Counted from the first letter of the stretch, positions 35,281 through 48,366 are shown. The stretch: 64,000 bases of DNA from Mugil cephalus (GCF_022458985.1 NC_061772.1:30619006-30683005); one strand, 5' to 3'. Numbers and translations are program-made. The notes: generated by a model not told the origin, from the letters alone.

Positions 35281-37869
35281 TAAAATGAAGAATAAAGTCA
35301 TGTCAAGTCAACTTCATTGTCAATTCTGACATGTGCAACAATACACAGGATTGAAATTACCCTCCTCAAATGCCTATGTTCCAGCAGCTAAACAAAAAAT
35401 GTGCAAAAAATGAGAATATGTAAAAATAAAAAAACAAAAACATAAAATATATCCTGTATATACAGAGTAGACTAAACATAAGAACATGACGTAGAGCATG
35501 ACAATATACAATAAGTGGTTGATGCTACCCTGAGTTGAATAGTGCAAAACAGTGTTAATATATGGAAAAGGAAAGCAGTGGTTTTTAGATTTATATAAAA
35601 GCAGTTCTTTTGAGGAAAAAGAAAAAGAAGTGTAAGAGATTTTATTCAACGTTATCTTGAACAATGAATCAATTCACCTTTGGAGAATGAGGGGAAGGAA
35701 AGAGGCAGAGGAGGAGCAGGAGTAGTAGGATCCTCCTCCATGTCCTCCTCCGGTCCTAAATGTCTAGAGTCTTAGAAGACGTCCAAGATGTCTCCACTGT
35801 CTCTGTCCACACTGATTCCAGCGTTGGTTCATCTTCATTTTTTTACCTTTCTGTCCCTTTCTGTCCCTCCTGGAAACTCCTCAACCTGATGTTGATTTAT
35901 TATTAGATGATTAGTAATGGTTGTAATGGTTTACCATCACTGATGGGAATAGATTTTGTATCAGTACCAGAGTATTTTCCTGAACTTTTACCTCCATAAT
36001 TTAACCCCTGCATATAATTTGAGAACAAATACTTATCTATTAACGGTAGAAAGTCTGTGTGTAGTAAGAGAAACTATAAATAAGTATGAATATTACTTAA
36101 TCAGGCCGCAGGGTAAAGTACAAACATAATTTTTGTTTAAAGTGACTTTGTGAAAATCCTGCAGAATAAGTTGAAAACACATCTCTTCTTTTATGTCTTT
36201 CTACATTTTTACTAGTATCAGAGTATTTCCCTGCACCTTTTTACCTCATTCACATCATTTAAGAACAAATAATCATCTATTAACACTTTATTTCCTTGCA
36301 ACGTTTCGATGTGAAAGTGGTGTATGTCTAGCAGTTGGGGTCTGAGGTGCAATAAATATTAAAGGTTCTGTGTAAGTACGTGTCTATATAATTCTACTCT
36401 GCAACTGGCTGTGAAAAATACTAAGGAAAATCCAAATTATTAGATATATTTAAACTTAAAAAAAAAAGAAGAATAACTTAATAGTTACTTTCCCTGGTAA
36501 CTAGTTACTTTTATAGTATAAGTATAGTATAATGTCATTCTTTGTTAATCCATGCTTCCCATTATTTATCGCTGCACTGAATCTGCTATTTTACTTTTTC
36601 TTTTTAATATTTATTATTCATCTCGACTTTTTCTGTCACCGGCAGCAGTCCTGACATTACACACAATATGCTGCCTTTGTCAACCCACCTTTGTGTTTTT
36701 CTTCTCTTGCTCTTTAATTTTCAGAAGCTCCAACTTGACGTTGCTTCTTCCCATCACCAGAACTAATCTATTACTAATCTACTACCTGCACAGTCTATCA
36801 TGCATCCACTCTTTAAGTGCATTTCACAGCTGTGTGGCTCAGCATGTTAAATCTCCTTGTTCATGAATGTGTTGAAGCACCTGCTTCCTCACTGACCTCA
36901 TTTCTCCTCATTATTAATCATGTCAGAAGTAGATTTTTTAAGTAGTTCCAGTAACCAGACCTCAGTCAATGCAGGGTTTATCTACAAATCTACAAGGAAG
37001 TACAGGCACGCATACCCTGGATTGTTACTGTTGGCTTAGCAGCGATCAGATGTCCGTCTGCATGCAACCAGACCTGTGAGAAACCTGCACGCTTGTCATT
37101 AATTGGACGTAGGAGGTGGGACGATGCCGGCTCACGGTCCACTTCACCTGAATGTCTGAAGGATAATAAACACGTCAGTCTCTAAAGATCTTTGTTGACG
37201 CGGCAGCTCAAGAAGTGAAAAGATAAAAAAGAAAATGCAGATAGGAAGATCTGGAAGAGACTTGAGAAAATCTAGATACTGCAGCTCTAATGATTTGTGT
37301 GTGTAAAGATGTATGGTAGGGTTGGTCTTTACAGGAACCTGCCACATGTTAAAGGAACGTCTCAGTTCATTTTTATGACAGAAATAATTTGAATTACATC
37401 AACAACACAAAACTTGGTGTGTCTGGTTACAGAGATCAAGGTCACCACACAGCAAACATGTTGGAGAATGATTCTCATGGCTTGTTATTGTTATTATTCG
37501 CATTCCTCTTCTTTGTTGCCTTTGTTGATGGTGATACAGAGTAATTGTTGATCACCACAGTTGCGTGACACTGACAGATGAGATTTGAAACATGTTTTGC
37601 ATCTTTTGTTTTTCTTTCTTTCGTTTTGTTCAACACAGCCAAAAGCCTGACTGGTTGAACTTTCATTTTTAAATCCATGAACATACAGGTCACGTCTCAG
37701 CCTCTTTCCAGATCCTCACATATAAAATGATGCATTTGAAATGGTTTTACTGAAAATATTCAATAACATTCAATATTCAATCCAGAAATATTTCTTTTGA
37801 AGAGAGAGCATGTTTGTTCAGTGTTCTCAGAAAGAATGAAAACAGTTTTTAGGTCATGTACTTCCAAAG
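35281..37869. other. Intergenic DNA between genes A and B
   Basis: AT-rich. Two related stretches, about 35955-36040 and 36210-36290, share 'cagagtatttccctgcacct'-like and 'gaacaaata.t.atctatta'-like modules, so an old local repeat is present. No gene supported. Confidence 0.4.
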
Positions 37870-38100
37870 TTGCGCTGATGGTTCGAGTCCAGCTCGGGTC
37901 TTTCTGGGGGGAGTTTGCATGTTCTCCCTGTGTCTATGTGGGTTCCCTCTGGGTACTCCTGTTTCCTCCCCCCTCCAAAGACCTACTCATTAGGCTAATT
38001 GGTGACTATAAATTGACCCCAGGTGTGAGTGTAAGTGTGAATGGTTGTTTGTCTCTGCGATGAACTGGAGACCTGTCCAGGGTGGACCCCTGGTAACCCC
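37870..38100 (+). repeat. Dispersed fish repeat (SINE/MITE-like), copy 3
   Basis: The same modules as 4305-4540 in the same order ('ggttcgagtccagctcggg', 'gagtttgcatgttctccctg', 'gtgaatggttgtttgtctct'), ending 'ggtggacccctggtaacccc'. It abuts an R1 fragment. Confidence 0.6.
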
Positions 38101-38345
38101 TGATAACGATCACATATAATGTGCTCTGACGCGCTCTGAGAACAGGCTGATGAAGTAATGTCTTTGTAACAGATTAATTAAAGCACTTTGATGTGTTACC
38201 GCGCTCTCATCAGACCAGTTTGGTTTCAGCTTTAGAAGTAGGCGGCGACTTATGGGAACCTCAGAATTTCCCCTTGCACTGCATCAGTCAAACACGTATA
38301 ACCACTGAATAGAACAATAAGCTCTCTGTAACCATGTAACCATTG
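38100..38345. repeat. Unnamed dispersed repeat R1, copy 4 (5'-truncated)
   Basis: Begins at 'gataacgatcacatataatg' and runs through 'gttaccgcgctctcatcaga' and 'ggcggcgacttatgggaacc' as in copies 1-3. Confidence 0.6.
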
Positions 38346-38639
38346 ATCCGATGGTTTCACTTTACAAAACATAAATTGAGCAGGTTTGCTACAGCTGTTG
38401 CATTTACTTCTTTTCACTTCCACAACTTTTTTAAACCACTAGAGACTAACATTAGTTTGTTTTATGTTTATTTTTGTATATCATTTTTTGTTGTTGTTGG
38501 TTTTTATGCATTTTTTTAAGTGACATAAAACCACAGAGAGATTTTCACACAGGTCCTGAAAGTAGACAAAGAGAATGGGGACTATTAGTAGCAGTTTTAT
38601 TATGAATTAATATGAATCAAAGTGATGTGAAAACGTTGC

Positions 38640-39290
38640 AGATCTTCAAACACATTTAAACTCAAGACAAAGATAACCCCAGTAGACTCAAAATGCAGTT
38701 TCTAAATGAAGTTTTTTTTTTTTTTTTCATTATTAAGGGAAAATCCAAACCTACAGCCTCAGACCACCACCACCACTGTTGTGATGTTACTTTCACTCCA
38801 GACTTCTAAAAAGTTCAGCTTTTGTCTCATCAGTCCTCAGAGTATTTTTCCAAAAGTCTTGGGGATCATCAAGACGTTTGGTGGTCCTTCTGGTCTTGTA
38901 GCCCATCAGTGGTTCTGGTCTTGAACTCTACCATGAGGCCATTTTAGCCCAGTCTCTTTCTGATGGTGGAGTAACTGAGCTCAGTGAGGCTGCAGTTCTC
39001 TGGATGATGTTGTTGGTCTTTTGTGACCTCTTGGATGAGTCATGTCTGAGTTCTTGGGGTCATTTTGCTCATTTTGGGGAGATTCATCAATGTTTCATGT
39101 TTTCACCATTTGTGGATAATGTCTCTCACTGTGGTTCACTGAAGCCATAAAGCTTTAGAAATGACTTTAGATCCTTCTCCAGACTCATTGATCCTAATTA
39201 TCTCGGCATGATGTCTAGCTTTTAAGGATCTATTGGCCTCCTTCACTTTATCAGACGGGTCATATTTAAGATGATTTCCTGGTTGAGAGC
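38640..39290 (-). mobile_element. Tc1/mariner transposase relic, copy 2
   Basis: Collinear with the relic at 19800-20270 (shared 'ctcatcagtcctcagagtat' and 'aagacgtttggtggtccttc') and extends further into the HTH-encoding part near 39100-39240. Stops and a poly-T tract break it. Confidence 0.65.
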
Positions 39291-39299
39291 TGATAAAAG

Positions 39300-40619
39300 G
39301 CTGAAGAATTATTGTTGCAGAATGTGTGGAACTGGTTCAGTAACATCGGTGTCACTGACTCATCGCTGCAGCGTTGCTCATCACTATTTTAATTTAGACT
39401 GATGACATCAGCCTCAGCAGAAAATAGGTTGCCAGGCAGCCTGATGGAAAAAACATCTGAGATAAAGCATGGATTTAAACTCTTGGAAAAGGACATCAAC
39501 TTTTTTTTCTGCTCTTCCTTGGTCTTTTAGACTTATAGCAACAGGGTACCTTCACCTATATTGGGACAGCATAAGAAAACAGTATCATCCCCTGAAAAAT
39601 TAAAACTTATTTGTTAAACGTATTTAACACGTATACGTTAAAACGTATTTATTAAACGTATTTGGTGCAGAAACCTCGCTGTGAGTTAAAAATCCCTGTA
39701 CTGTGGCATACATGTCTGATGGTGTGATGCACCAAAATGAACATATATTCTGTAGAAGTGATATTTTCTTCAATTGGCCCATTTCTATGGTTGGTAATTT
39801 GGTGTTAGTGTATTCCTGTTCATTAGTGACTTTTAACAAATTCTGGACCTGGACCTGAAGCTGAGAACCAAACTAAAAAAGAAAATGATCTGAACTAGAA
39901 TCAACTCAGGAATGATTCAATAAGAGAAGCCTGAGTTTGAGTCTGTCATTAAATTCACACCACAGTCCTCAGCTGTTTGAACTGTTGCCCTGTAGGAGGC
40001 ACTACATGCGCATCAGATCACGGACAAACAGGCTGAAAAAAATAGTTTCTTTCCAAGAGCCGTCACCACCCTATAAAAACCTGTGCAATAGGAGAAAGGA
40101 GAAGCTCTACTGTATAATGAAAATAAAGGGCATTCTACTCTATTCTATATAAACATGTAGTTAATTATGAAGGTGATCATACTGAAGTATAAAGTGTAGT
40201 TGTGTATTTCCTCAATAAACATGATGTATTTATTTTCTTTCATTACCAGAAATTACTTGGTGGAAACTTATAATCCAGGTTTGTTTGTACCTGGTTCTTG
40301 GTTCTGATCCAGCAGTGGGTAGAGATTAGAAGCACCTGATACAATATTCCACTTTACCCTAAATAATGATGGATTATTAAAAAGAAACTGAGATCAGATC
40401 TCTAGTGCTGGCTGGGGACGCACTTGTGTACTGCAGATGCAGACAATAACCTCCCATCCACAAAATAATTATTTTCTTTTGCATTGGGCAACATTTGGTG
40501 CAGCTCATAACTCTAAAGATCCTCTTGAAAACACATTACTTCTGAAACTAAAGTTTAAACAATACCAAAAATAAATCACATTCAAACAACAGGGGAAAAT
40601 ATTTATTTGGGAGTGAAGA
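39300..40619. other. Intergenic DNA with a short coding relic
   Basis: About 39955-40140 encodes LFELLPCRRHYMRIRSRTNR-like sequence, a pattern seen repeatedly as a small dispersed relic in fish genomes. Duplicated 'acgtatttattaaacgta' motifs lie near 39620-39660. No gene supported. Confidence 0.35.
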
Positions 40620-43600
40620 CAGCTAAAAATAACTCACTGATCTCCTGCAACATTCACTGGGAACCTCGCCCCATTAAATACACTGATGACACATTGCACT
40701 TGAGCCTGAAGGGTTTCACTTATCACAACAATGGGTGTCACTTTGCAGACTCATGTATACAGTACATACCAGCCATTTTAAGAAGCACTTATAAGATCTG
40801 AACAACTTACACAACAATGCACATATTTGCCCTTTGTCCATTTACACTATGTGTACCTGTATCCGTTTATAGTAAAAAAAAAAAAAAAAAAAGACAATAA
40901 AACCAAACAAAAACCCCTATTAGATGCATTTGCAACATAATTAAAACTAGTACATTTTAACAACTTTGTTTGTATAAGATTTTTTAAAATCTGGGGTTTA
41001 ATCTAGAAGGTCATAATCCTTTTAACTATAATAACTATAATCCGGAATCAATCAAATCCTGTCTGCTCATCCCATTCTACAAAGTTTTTGGATTCCGTCT
41101 TGACACCTTCTAATAATCCACAATTTCACGGCAGTCGCATTGTGTGCTTTAAACTAGAAAAAGATGCATAACATCAGCCCACAGTGAAACAAATAACCTG
41201 TTGTAATCAAAACCCCTCACAAACAGGAAAACTTTGGATGATACTTCATTAGAATAATGATACCTTATAGAGAACAATGTTCCCTTAACATCTCTGCAAG
41301 TAACTGTTTAAAGTCTGTGAATTTTTATATTTAAACCTTCTTATTTTCACACCCTGACACACCAAGAAAAAGAACCTCAAAGCATTTTAAACACCAAAAC
41401 CAAAACAAAACCTCTCTTCATTGTCTTTAAATGAATGTGGTCTTTAGTCTTCCTCAGAGGTGGGCAGGGCCTGGTATTTAGGTCTGGACCTCTTTGCTCT
41501 GTAGATCACCACCCCGCATACCAGGAGGCAGCCGACGAAGACCAGGTTCATGCCCAGATTCATGCTCACCCCGGATGCTTAAAGAAGGAAAAAAGACAAC
41601 CAGGATCATACCTCTGCTGGTCAATCTGTACACAGATGAAATACTATTCTCAATTAATCTGGACTCACATTGGCTGTCAGAAGTCTTGACCAGGTGCAAA
41701 GGTCCCTGGGAAATGGAGTGTCTTCCAGTCTCAGCTGCAGCTTCCCTTTTTCTGCGATGCGTCCCTGAGTTGGAGCTGATGCATCCCTGAGAACACCGGG
41801 TTCCAGAGGCGCCGCTCTCACACAGGAGGACGGAGCATGTGATGTAGACCTGCACATAAACTCATTAATAACCATTTCCTTATTCTGCACAATGTAAAAG
41901 TAACAGTAAAATCTTTCACCTCATCATGAGCGCCGATGAACTCAAAAGCCTCCATTCCAAATCTGAACTGAGACTTGGAGCTGGGGTAGATTTGCACAGT
42001 TTTGTCTTTCACACATCTGTGACAGAGCAGTTCAAATGTTTTAGAAATAAAAGGCTCATCATTTATCATAACCACCAACCACCACACAGAAGCATTTTTC
42101 GTACCCATTTTCGATGATGGTGTAGCTGATGCGGGAGTTGGGGTTGTCATAGGGAGTCGCCTTGCAGGACTCCACAAACAGCTCAGTGTTGGGGATGTTG
42201 GTGGTCGCCTCAATCTGCATGAAGATCATCTGCTTCAGGTACACCTCCACTGGGTAGGTGCTGCCGTCCACTTGTTTCCTAAAGCGTTGGCTCTCAAAGA
42301 ACTCAAACTGAAAGGTGAAAGCACCGAAGCCTTTCTCTGTGAAGGCGTATGGGTTTTTGTGCCTGAAGCCCAGGGTCAGGTTGGTTCGCTTTGGATAAGA
42401 GCAGGAAAAGACGATCTCAACGTCGTGACGCCTGGAGATGATCTCATCTGGGTCAGCAGATGAGATCTCGTTTACAAAGATGATGTTGTCTTCGTCCTCC
42501 TGAAAGTGACAGGAAGTGTAAATTAAATGTATGTGCATGCAGATGTAAGGTCATGTATAAATCAAAAATAATTTTCATTCTTTCATGGTGACATCTCATG
42601 CTGCCATTACATTGAACATTTGAGTTTGTTCATACATCATTTGAAGTGCATACACAAAATAGTTGTTCAATTGTTAACATCTGACATAGTTCATGAAAGC
42701 ACTTCTGTCAAGTGTCTTGTAGCCGCCAAGGCTAACAGCTTAGCAAAATGGACACAGTAATGAACAGGTATAATAAAATGATAATTTTACACATTTTTCT
42801 TGGCTAAATGTCCATACCAACATTTTCCTCAGACATGAATTAATAAATAAACATAAATAATTTATAAAATTTGCAATAAATGAATTCACCATCCACTTCC
42901 ACTATTTCTGAAAACATCAGGAAGTATGTCACAAGCTTTAAGTTTGGTCCAACAAACATGTACAGGTAAAAGTTAGTTCATTTGAAAGCTATGAGGCATG
43001 CTAAATGTTGATGCTAATTAATGCTAATTGATTGATAAGTTTTATTCCTCAAATGTGGACAGTGACCAAAGGCATGAAAGTGCTACTGTGATCTGAACTA
43101 TACCTCCACATGAGTCCCACAGGCGTTCAGCGACATGACAGTCATCAGGTGGGTCTCATTGGAGTGAGTTGTCAGGTTGCAGGAAGGATCCGTGAAGTCG
43201 TTCAGATGCAGGTTGTCCAAGTTGCGTCTGATGAGGTACGACTTCTCCACTTCCACGGTTATCGTAGTTTCATTACACGTCACAGTGGCCTCTAAACAGA
43301 TTGGTAAAAATGATCTGACACTGTGATGATGTGAACTTTAACAGCAGAAATATTAAAACACAACTAACCTTGGTGTCCAACATCAGCGGTCACACAACGA
43401 AGCTCTGACTGATAGACTTGGTATCTTGACAAATACAAATATAACAAGAACAATTTTACTTAGAACCGTAGTAGGTATGGTAGGTATGATTATAAATTAT
43501 TGTTCATTTAAAATTCACCTGTCTCTTGCTTCAGAAACGAAGCAGATTGGAAAGTGATCATTGACATCCTGTTCAGTTGGCGTCCATTGTATTGTATATA

Positions 43601-44025
43601 GTCCTGTGGAGACTTTCTGCTTCGTAATGCTACTTGGTCCTGTCACAATCAAGTCATAAATCCTACAAGAGAAGCAATGTTTGGTGATTCTTAATGTGGG
43701 TACTGCAAAACAAGCCACTTGGGCATAGTAATTACATTAATAAAATTAATGCTCCAAAATACTGACAACAATTTTTGAACCTCCTTACGTGGTGAACTGG
43801 GCTGTGGATCTGACTGTGATTTCGAGGGTGTGGTTGACAAATGCTGGAAGATTTACTCCATTTGCCGGAGTTGGTGACAAGAAAATGGGAAAATAATCAC
43901 CATCAAGACATGAAGGGGCGTTGTGTGATTCCACTGAAAGTCAGACAACAAGAGAAACAGATACTTGAGAAACTAATAAAGAATTAATATTTAAAAAAGG
44001 CTTCAAATAAAAATCATTGACATAC

Positions 44026-44959
44026 CATGAACTGTAAATTGCAGAGGAATCTTGCTGAGTGGAGCAATTGTTGTTCGGAAATATGGTGTGGTTGTTGTTG
44101 GAGAAGTTGTGGTGATTGTTGGAGCAGTTGTGGTGGTTGTTGGAGTGGTGGTTGTTGTTGGAGCGGTTGTGGTGGTTGTTGTTGGAGCGGTTTTGGTTGT
44201 GGTTGTTGGAGTGGTGGTAGTTGTTGGAGCAGCGGTGGTTGTTGTTGGAGCGGTGGTAGTTGTGGTTGCTGGAGTGGTGGTAGTTGTTGTTGGAGCAGTT
44301 GTGGTTGTGGTTGTTGGAATGGTGGTAGTTGTTGTTAGAGCGGTTGTGGTGGTTGTTGTTGGAGCAGTGGTGGTTGTTGTTGGAGCGGTGGTAGCTGTGG
44401 TTGTTGGAGTGGTGGTAGTTGTTGGAGCAGTTGTGGTTGTGGTTGTTGGAGCAGTTGTGGTTGTGGTTGTTGGAATGGTGGTAGTTGTTGTTAGGGTGGT
44501 TGTGGTGGTTGTTGCTGGAGCACTTGTGGTTGTGGTTGTTGGAGCAGTTGTGGTTGTGGTTGTTGGTGCGGTGGTAGTTGTTGTTGGAGCAGTGGTGGTT
44601 GTTGTTGGAGCGGTGGTAGTTGTGGTTGTTGGAGCGGTGGTAGTTGTTGTTGGAGCAGTTGTGGTTGTGGTTGTTGGAGTGGTAGTTGTTGTTGGAGCGG
44701 TGGTGGTTGTTGTTAGAGTGGTGGTGGTTGTTGTTGGAGCGGTGGTGGTTGTTGTTGGAGCAGTGGTGGTTGTTGGATAAGTTGTTGTGGGAAATGCAAC
44801 CTGCCTTTTGTGCCTTCCTCCTGAAAGTGGTTGCTTGATTGTGTAGGATCCATCAGAGTAAGACAGAGTGACCGGTCTGTTGGGGAAATCCTCCACCACA
44901 AGCTCAATGGGATGGTATCCAGTTCAACCGCTGGAGGTGTATGTTAGGGAGCAGGAAGT
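44026..44959 (-). repeat. Exon 5 of gene B: Thr-rich mucin-like array
   Basis: At 934 bp it is the longest version in the cluster. After RHKR and QVAFPTTT it encodes about 210 residues of TTTTAPTTTTTAP-type repeats with occasional Leu and Ile, ending PLSKIPLQFTV. The long Val/Gly-rich plus-strand ORFs over it (44052-44780) are the complement of Thr codons, not genes. Confidence 0.85.
44924..44926 (-). other. In-frame premature stop (TGA) in gene B exon 5
   Basis: The frame is fixed on both sides: upstream T-S-C-S-L-T-Y-T-S-S-G, downstream T-G-Y-H-P-I-E-L. Gene C reads GGT CTA ACT at the same place, B reads GGT TGA ACT, a two-base difference. Confidence 0.85.
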
Positions 44960-45754
44960 CTGACAAGAAACAAGTGCTGGACATTACAAGACTGTAGTCA
45001 TTCATGATCTGGACATTACAATCTTGGTATTTTTTTAAATGATAGTCTGAAAAAAAAAAAAAAAACTCAAATAACCAACTCAGCCAGAATGAATTTTCAA
45101 TCACATTACATGATCTGCTCAATGGAATATTAGCTGTGTGGCATTTAAATCAGATCATTAAGTATTTAGATAAATACTTAAACTGCTAATTCTCTTATCA
45201 TCTGAATGATTTATTCTGGGAAACAGAAATATTGCCCATGTTAATGTCGGCAGCGAAAAGCAAGTGGAGCAAAGATATGCCTGATTTTACACCATATTCA
45301 CCTGTGATACATCACATGCAAATTGAACCAGGAGTCTAAAGACTGGTTGTATAGTAGAGTAACAGATCTGTCACTTGGGATCTGTTGGATTTCCTGGGTT
45401 TTCCAGTAGATTATACCACAAACACTGCTTTGATACAATATAAACACTTACAAAATGAGATGAAGTGAAAATGAAATGAAGACTATCATTGTCCTCATGG
45501 CATTAATTCAGTTTTGAAAAACATTTGCTTTGTGGATTCTTACCTGGTCTACAGTGAAACCGCTGGTGAGACCACACAAACCACACTCATAGGGATTTGA
45601 GCTTGATGGTGTTCTGCATCTCACATGGTCACCATCAGGGTCAAACGCTGTCAGATTGAATGATCGAGGGCAGTTTCTTGGAACTCTGTAACATGACAGT
45701 CAGCTGCATCAGAAATAATCAGGGTCTTTAACAATAACCCATGCAGGACAACTA

Positions 45755-47312
45755 TAATGTTCCCCACTTGGCGGTGCAGAATACAACATTAAGACACATT
45801 AAACAACAATTCTTCTATATATACCAAAGTAAGCTATGGAGTTCCTCGGGGTTCTGTACTAGGACCAGTATCATTCACATTATACATGCTTCCCTTAGGC
45901 AATATTATTAGAAGGCATGGCATAAATTTCCATTGCTATGCAGATGACACCCAGCTATATTTATCCATGAAACCAGATGAAACTAATCTGCTGGTTAAAC
46001 TCCAAGCATGCCTTAAAGAAATAAAGGCTTGGATGACCTGTAATTTTCTACTCTTGTCTCAGACAAAACAGAAGTCATTGTATTTGGCTCTAAACATGTC
46101 AGAGATTCATTATCTAATCACCTGCTTTTGTTGGATGGCATTACCTTGGCCTCCAGTACTACTGTGAAAAACCTTGGTCTTATATTTGACCAGGATATGT
46201 CCTTTAATTCTCACATAAAGCAGGTGACCAGGACTGCTTTCTTTCACCTTCATTATATCATCAACATTAGGAGCATCCTTTCTCAGAGAGATGCGGAAAA
46301 TGTAGTTGATGCATTTGTGTCTTCCAGGCTGGATTATTGTAACTCGTTACTGTCTGGCTCCAAATACTCTTTAAAAGCCTCCAATTGATTCAAAACGTTG
46401 CAGCAAGAGCACTGACAGGAATTAGCAAGAGAGATCATATTACTCCAGTATTAGCTTCTCTTCAATGGGTCCCTATAAAATCTGAATTGAAAATCCTCCC
46501 ATCACTAAGATCTACTTGTGGTTCCTAGAGTTTCTAAAAGTAGAATGGGAGGTAGAACCTTCAGCTATCAGGCTCCTCTCCTGTGGAACCAGCTCCCAGT
46601 TTGGGTTCTGGAGGCAGACACCGTCTCTATGTTTAAGGTCAGGACTAAGACTTTCCTTTTAGACGAAGCTTATAATTAGAGCTGGACTTAACCATCCCTT
46701 AGTTATGCTGCTATAGGCCTAGGCTGCAGGGGGACGAAGCACTGAGGACATGTTCTCTACTCTCTGTTCTCTGGCTCCTGTCCTCTAATATCTTATAATT
46801 TATTTTCTGTCTCTTATAATTTATTTTCTATTACTAACCGATGTGCCCATCTTCTTGAGGTCTGGAGTGCTGTGTATCAGACCCGTGGAGTTCCATAAAC
46901 TACATCTGCCCCAGTCTTCATGGCCTCCTGCAGTTTGTCCACAATTCACCAACCTGAATCCTGTTATACTCACAAATGGTCTCTTAGATTATCAGCTATG
47001 TGTTATATTATTAGATTCGTTCTGTTTCCTTCAGCTTGATATATATATGTATGTGAAAGAAGTTTGTTTATCTTGTTTCTCCTGTTCTTCTTTTCTCTCT
47101 ATATTCTCTGTTTCTACCCGGCTGGTCTTCAGCAGATGGTTCCTCCATGTGAGCTGGTTCTGCTCAAGGTTTCTTCCTGTTAAAAGGGAGCTTTTCCTGC
47201 CACTGTCGCCCTCAGACTACTCTGGAGGTTTCAGGCTGGTTTTTGTAAAGCATCTTGAGACAATTTGTATTGTTATTGGAGCTATATAAATAAAACTGAA
47301 TTGAATTGAAAA
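45755..47312 (+). mobile_element. 5'-truncated L2/Maui-like LINE in gene B intron 3
   Basis: Antisense to gene B. It starts at a reverse transcriptase segment ([12 protein letters not shown], then [13 protein letters not shown]), includes the thumb-like segment and SSRLDYCNSLLSGS, and ends with the typical L2 3' tail ('aaagcatcttgagacaattt', 'gctatataaataaaac') and TGAATTGAATTGAA repeats. Gene C intron 3 lacks it: that intron is about 170 bp, against about 1.7 kb here. Confidence 0.85.
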
Positions 47313-47890
47313 TTTAATTAATAACATCAAGGTAGAAAAAGTGGCATGCATATCTGATCTACTGATAGGTATAGCTTTGGAAAAGTAAAAAATAGAGTTA
47401 ATTGCCTGAGGAGGGGCATCATGGTAATGACGGGAGATCTGTTTGATTCACCAGTGTCAGATCGTGTTCCCAGGTCCACATGTGCCATCATTCTCCAGAA
47501 AGACCTCCTGCCTCTGATGTTTGGTATCCAATAACCATCACCATAGTTGATATTTAAATAAGTAGGATATCTGTGTGGAGAAAAAAATAAAAATGTCAAT
47601 CTCTCTTCAATTGTTTGTTCAATGGAAAGTAAAAAATTAATTTAATACAAATGCAGTTTGTGATTGATTTTGCTTCTTCACCTGATTTCAAAGGGGAGGT
47701 TGCCAGGGAGTTTTCTTTTTGTCGTCCTCTCATACTGGCACCATCTCAAACCGTAGGAGTACCTGGCAACTAGTCCACTGGTAGACTGGGTCTGGGTCCC
47801 ACAGTTGCCACTTTGGCAAGAGTAGTAATTCTGTCTGCAGTGGTATGTAGTTTGCTTGTCACGGATTTCCAGCTGAAAAGAATCACGAGA

Positions 47891-48366
47891 TACACTCAGT
47901 TCTTTTTTTTAAAAAAAATATTTTATTTAAAACATTTTTCAGACAAAAACAGACAAAACATAACAGTGAAGAGGGTGACAAACTTGAACATCACCTTCCT
48001 ATCCTCAGCCCTCACTTGGAACGTAAGGACCAGTATTATTCACATTATACATGCTTCCCTTTGGCAATATTATTAAAAAGCATGGCAGTGACCATTCTGT
48101 ACTGGATCAACACAGTTTTAGCGACTTAAAGTTTCTAACTGCTGTGACCAGCCTAGAATGACTGTTTCTGGATTAGGGAAGAAAACTTGTCCATAAACAA
48201 AGACATCTGACCAGAACTTGTTGAGCCTGGTACAAAACCAGAACATATGAGCCAACATTCCATAAGAATGTTTGCATTTAACACAGAGTGGTGAAGAGGA
48301 CGTGTAAAGTGTGTAACATGACAGGTGAATAATGGAGTCTATGTACAGCGTTACACTCAGTTCTTT
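47891..48366 (-). mobile_element. L1/Tx1-like LINE 3' fragment in gene B intron 1, with 15-bp TSD
   Basis: The flanking direct repeats tacactcagttcttt (47891-47905 and 48352-48366) are perfect. The element is on the minus strand with its A-rich 3' end at the left. The minus strand encodes a GMLAHMFWFCTRLNKFW-like segment, the C-terminal end of L1-type ORF2. An approximately 60-bp piece of L2 sequence (about 48018-48080, 'aaggaccagtattattcaca') lies inside it. The insertion is absent from gene C intron 1, which is only 149 bp. Confidence 0.8.

Noticed and set aside
44052..44780. Long plus-strand ORF of Val/Gly repeats (242 aa), with similar ones at 31303-31830, 60644-60901 and 60908-61156
   Set aside because: They are the reverse complement of the Thr-codon arrays in the mucin exons of genes A, B and C, which have spliced exons, signal peptides and ZP modules on the other strand.
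44924..44926. Selenocysteine or programmed readthrough of the gene B TGA
   Set aside because: Gene C has an ordinary Leu codon there, no paralog has Cys or Sec at the position, and I saw no SECIS-like element in the 3' flank. A simple nonsense change is the better reading.
47813..48076. 87-aa plus-strand ORF in gene B intron 1 region
   Set aside because: It crosses exon 2 of gene B antisense, a poly-T/A junction and the LINE insertion. No coding logic supports it.
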